Of a stretch of 6,535 nt of DNA, positions 5,904-6,535 are shown piece by piece. Numbering within the stretch: the first letter of the stretch is position 1; every line of letters begins with the position of its first letter. The stretch is taken from positions 1-6,535 of the forward strand of contig JAHZEF010000129.1 of NCBI GenBank assembly GCA_019422005.1, given 5' to 3'. The notes beneath the pieces were generated by a model. That model was not told the origin of the DNA. It did not search any database and saw only the letters and a program-made list of their open reading frames with translations. The DNA is from Clostridiales bacterium (GTDB lineage Bacteria > Bacillota > Clostridia > Oscillospirales > Oscillospiraceae). A program made the translations under genes and the position numbers.

Positions 5904-6535
5904 ATGCCTTACTCAGCCACTGTACTCCATCGGGCCCGGGCCCGGCTGGCCGAAGCCAGGGCCAGCCGGGAGCTGGAAAACGACCGCCGCGTGGAGGCAA
6001 TTTACCAGGCGCACCCCCGCCTGCGGGAGATCGACCGTCAGCTGCGCGCCACCGCCGCGCAGATTATGGCCGCCACCTTCCGGCGCGGCGGGGACCCTTC
6101 GGCCGCCATCGCGGAGATCCGAACGCAGAATCTTGCGCTGCAGCAGGAACGGGAATGGATCCTGGAATCCGAAGGCATTGACGAGGCCGATCTCCGGCCC
6201 GAGCCGGTCTGCACCGTCTGCGGCGGGTCCGGCTATGTGGGCGCGCGCATGTGCGAGTGCCTCAAGGAGCTGTGCCGCCAGGAGCAGAAAAAGGAACTTT
6301 CCAGCCTGCTGGGCGGCCGTGAAAGTTTTGACGCCTGCCGGTTAGACTATTATCCGGCGGACTTCGATCCGAAGCTGGGCGCAAGCCCCCGGGAGCAGAT
6401 GCAGTATACGCTGCTCAAATGCCGGCGGTACGCACGGGACTTCTCCGCCGATTCGCCCTCCCTGCTGTTTTCCGGCGGGACGGGCCTGGGAAAAACCTTT
6501 CTCTCTGCCGCCATTGCCAGAGCCGTGGCAGACAG
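5904..6535 (+). CDS. DnaC/DnaI-like helicase loader AAA+ ATPase, N-terminal part (cut by window edge)
   Basis: The first 210 residues of a cytoplasmic ATP-binding protein; the rest, including Walker B and the sensor motifs, lies past the window. Residues 1-100 are charged and helical, as in the helicase-contacting N-terminal region of DnaI-type loaders. Residues 103-119 hold a zinc-ribbon motif, CTVCGGSGYVGARMCEC (Cys103, 106, 117, 119), followed by LKELC; this CxxC-GY-CxC pattern is characteristic of the clostridial DnaC-like family. FSGGTGLGKTFLSAAIA at residues 189-205 is the Walker A loop, with Lys197 and Thr198 contacting ATP phosphates. Such proteins load the DnaB/DnaC-type replicative helicase ring onto DNA. 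IstB-type transposon ATPases are related, but the zinc motif, the DnaD-like partner and the lack of a transposase argue for the chromosomal loader. The gap to the upstream gene is 3 bases. Confidence 0.92.
   Translation, partial: MPYSATVLHRARARLAEARASRELENDRRVEAIYQAHPRLREIDRQLRATAAQIMAATFRRGGDPSAAIAEIRTQNLALQQEREWILESEGIDEADLRPEPVCTVCGGSGYVGARMCECLKELCRQEQKKELSSLLGGRESFDACRLDYYPADFDPKLGASPREQMQYTLLKCRRYARDFSADSPSLLFSGGTGLGKTFLSAAIARAVAD

Noticed and set aside
5904..6535. Reading the ATPase as an IstB-type helper of an insertion sequence
   Set aside because: No transposase or terminal repeats are visible; the zinc-ribbon motif and the DnaD-like partner fit a chromosomal helicase loader.
1..6535. 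Mobile element, CRISPR array, tRNA or phage signature
   Set aside because: I found no repeat arrays, integrase or transposase genes, tRNA-like folds or abrupt change in composition apart from the short AT-rich promoter tract.

Overview
The window looks like ordinary core chromosome from a GC-rich member of the Clostridia. My guess is an Oscillospiraceae-type gut bacterium (relatives of Flavonifractor, Intestinimonas or Oscillibacter). The grounds are Firmicute-style gene sets (Maf-MreC-MreD-PBP2; a DnaD-domain protein followed by a DnaC/DnaI-type loader), strong AGGAGG-like ribosome binding sites, sigma-A-type promoters, and third codon positions dominated by G and C. The genus is inference; no rRNA or other taxonomic marker is present.

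Two divergent gene blocks leave a 371-base intergenic region (4612-4982). Leftward on the minus strand, in transcription order: a 694-residue U32-family protein of the DUF3656/RlhA type (4611-2527), Maf nucleotide pyrophosphatase (2483-1884), MreC (1866-1042), MreD (1030-530) and the first 176 residues of penicillin-binding protein 2 (529 to the window edge). Gaps after the U32 gene are 43, 17, 11 and 0 bases, so this is very probably one operon with tight coupling at its distal end. Its theme is cell elongation: MreC and MreD are membrane parts of the elongasome, PBP2 is its transpeptidase, Maf is a classic neighbour of mre genes, and the U32 protein probably hydroxylates a nucleotide in RNA.

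Rightward on the plus strand are a 305-residue protein with two DnaD/DnaB_2-type domains (4983-5900) and, 3 bases later, the first 210 residues of a zinc-finger AAA+ ATPase of the DnaC/DnaI class (5904 to the window edge). This pair resembles the dnaB-dnaI helicase-loading module of Bacillus and is expected to help place the replicative helicase on DNA.

The intergenic region holds a good promoter for each block. The rightward one has 17-base spacing and an extended -10, and its -35 sits in the gap of a perfect 8-bp inverted repeat. The leftward one has an extended -10, a weak -35 and an AT-rich upstream tract containing a 10-bp palindrome. The GC-rich stretch between them has no convincing gene. 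I found no tRNA, rRNA, CRISPR array, mobile element or terminator, and no convincing undescribed system. The points most worth checking are the absence of mreB between maf and mreC, the U32 enzyme leading an elongasome operon, the repeat around the helicase-loader promoter, and the divergent coupling of replication and elongation genes.
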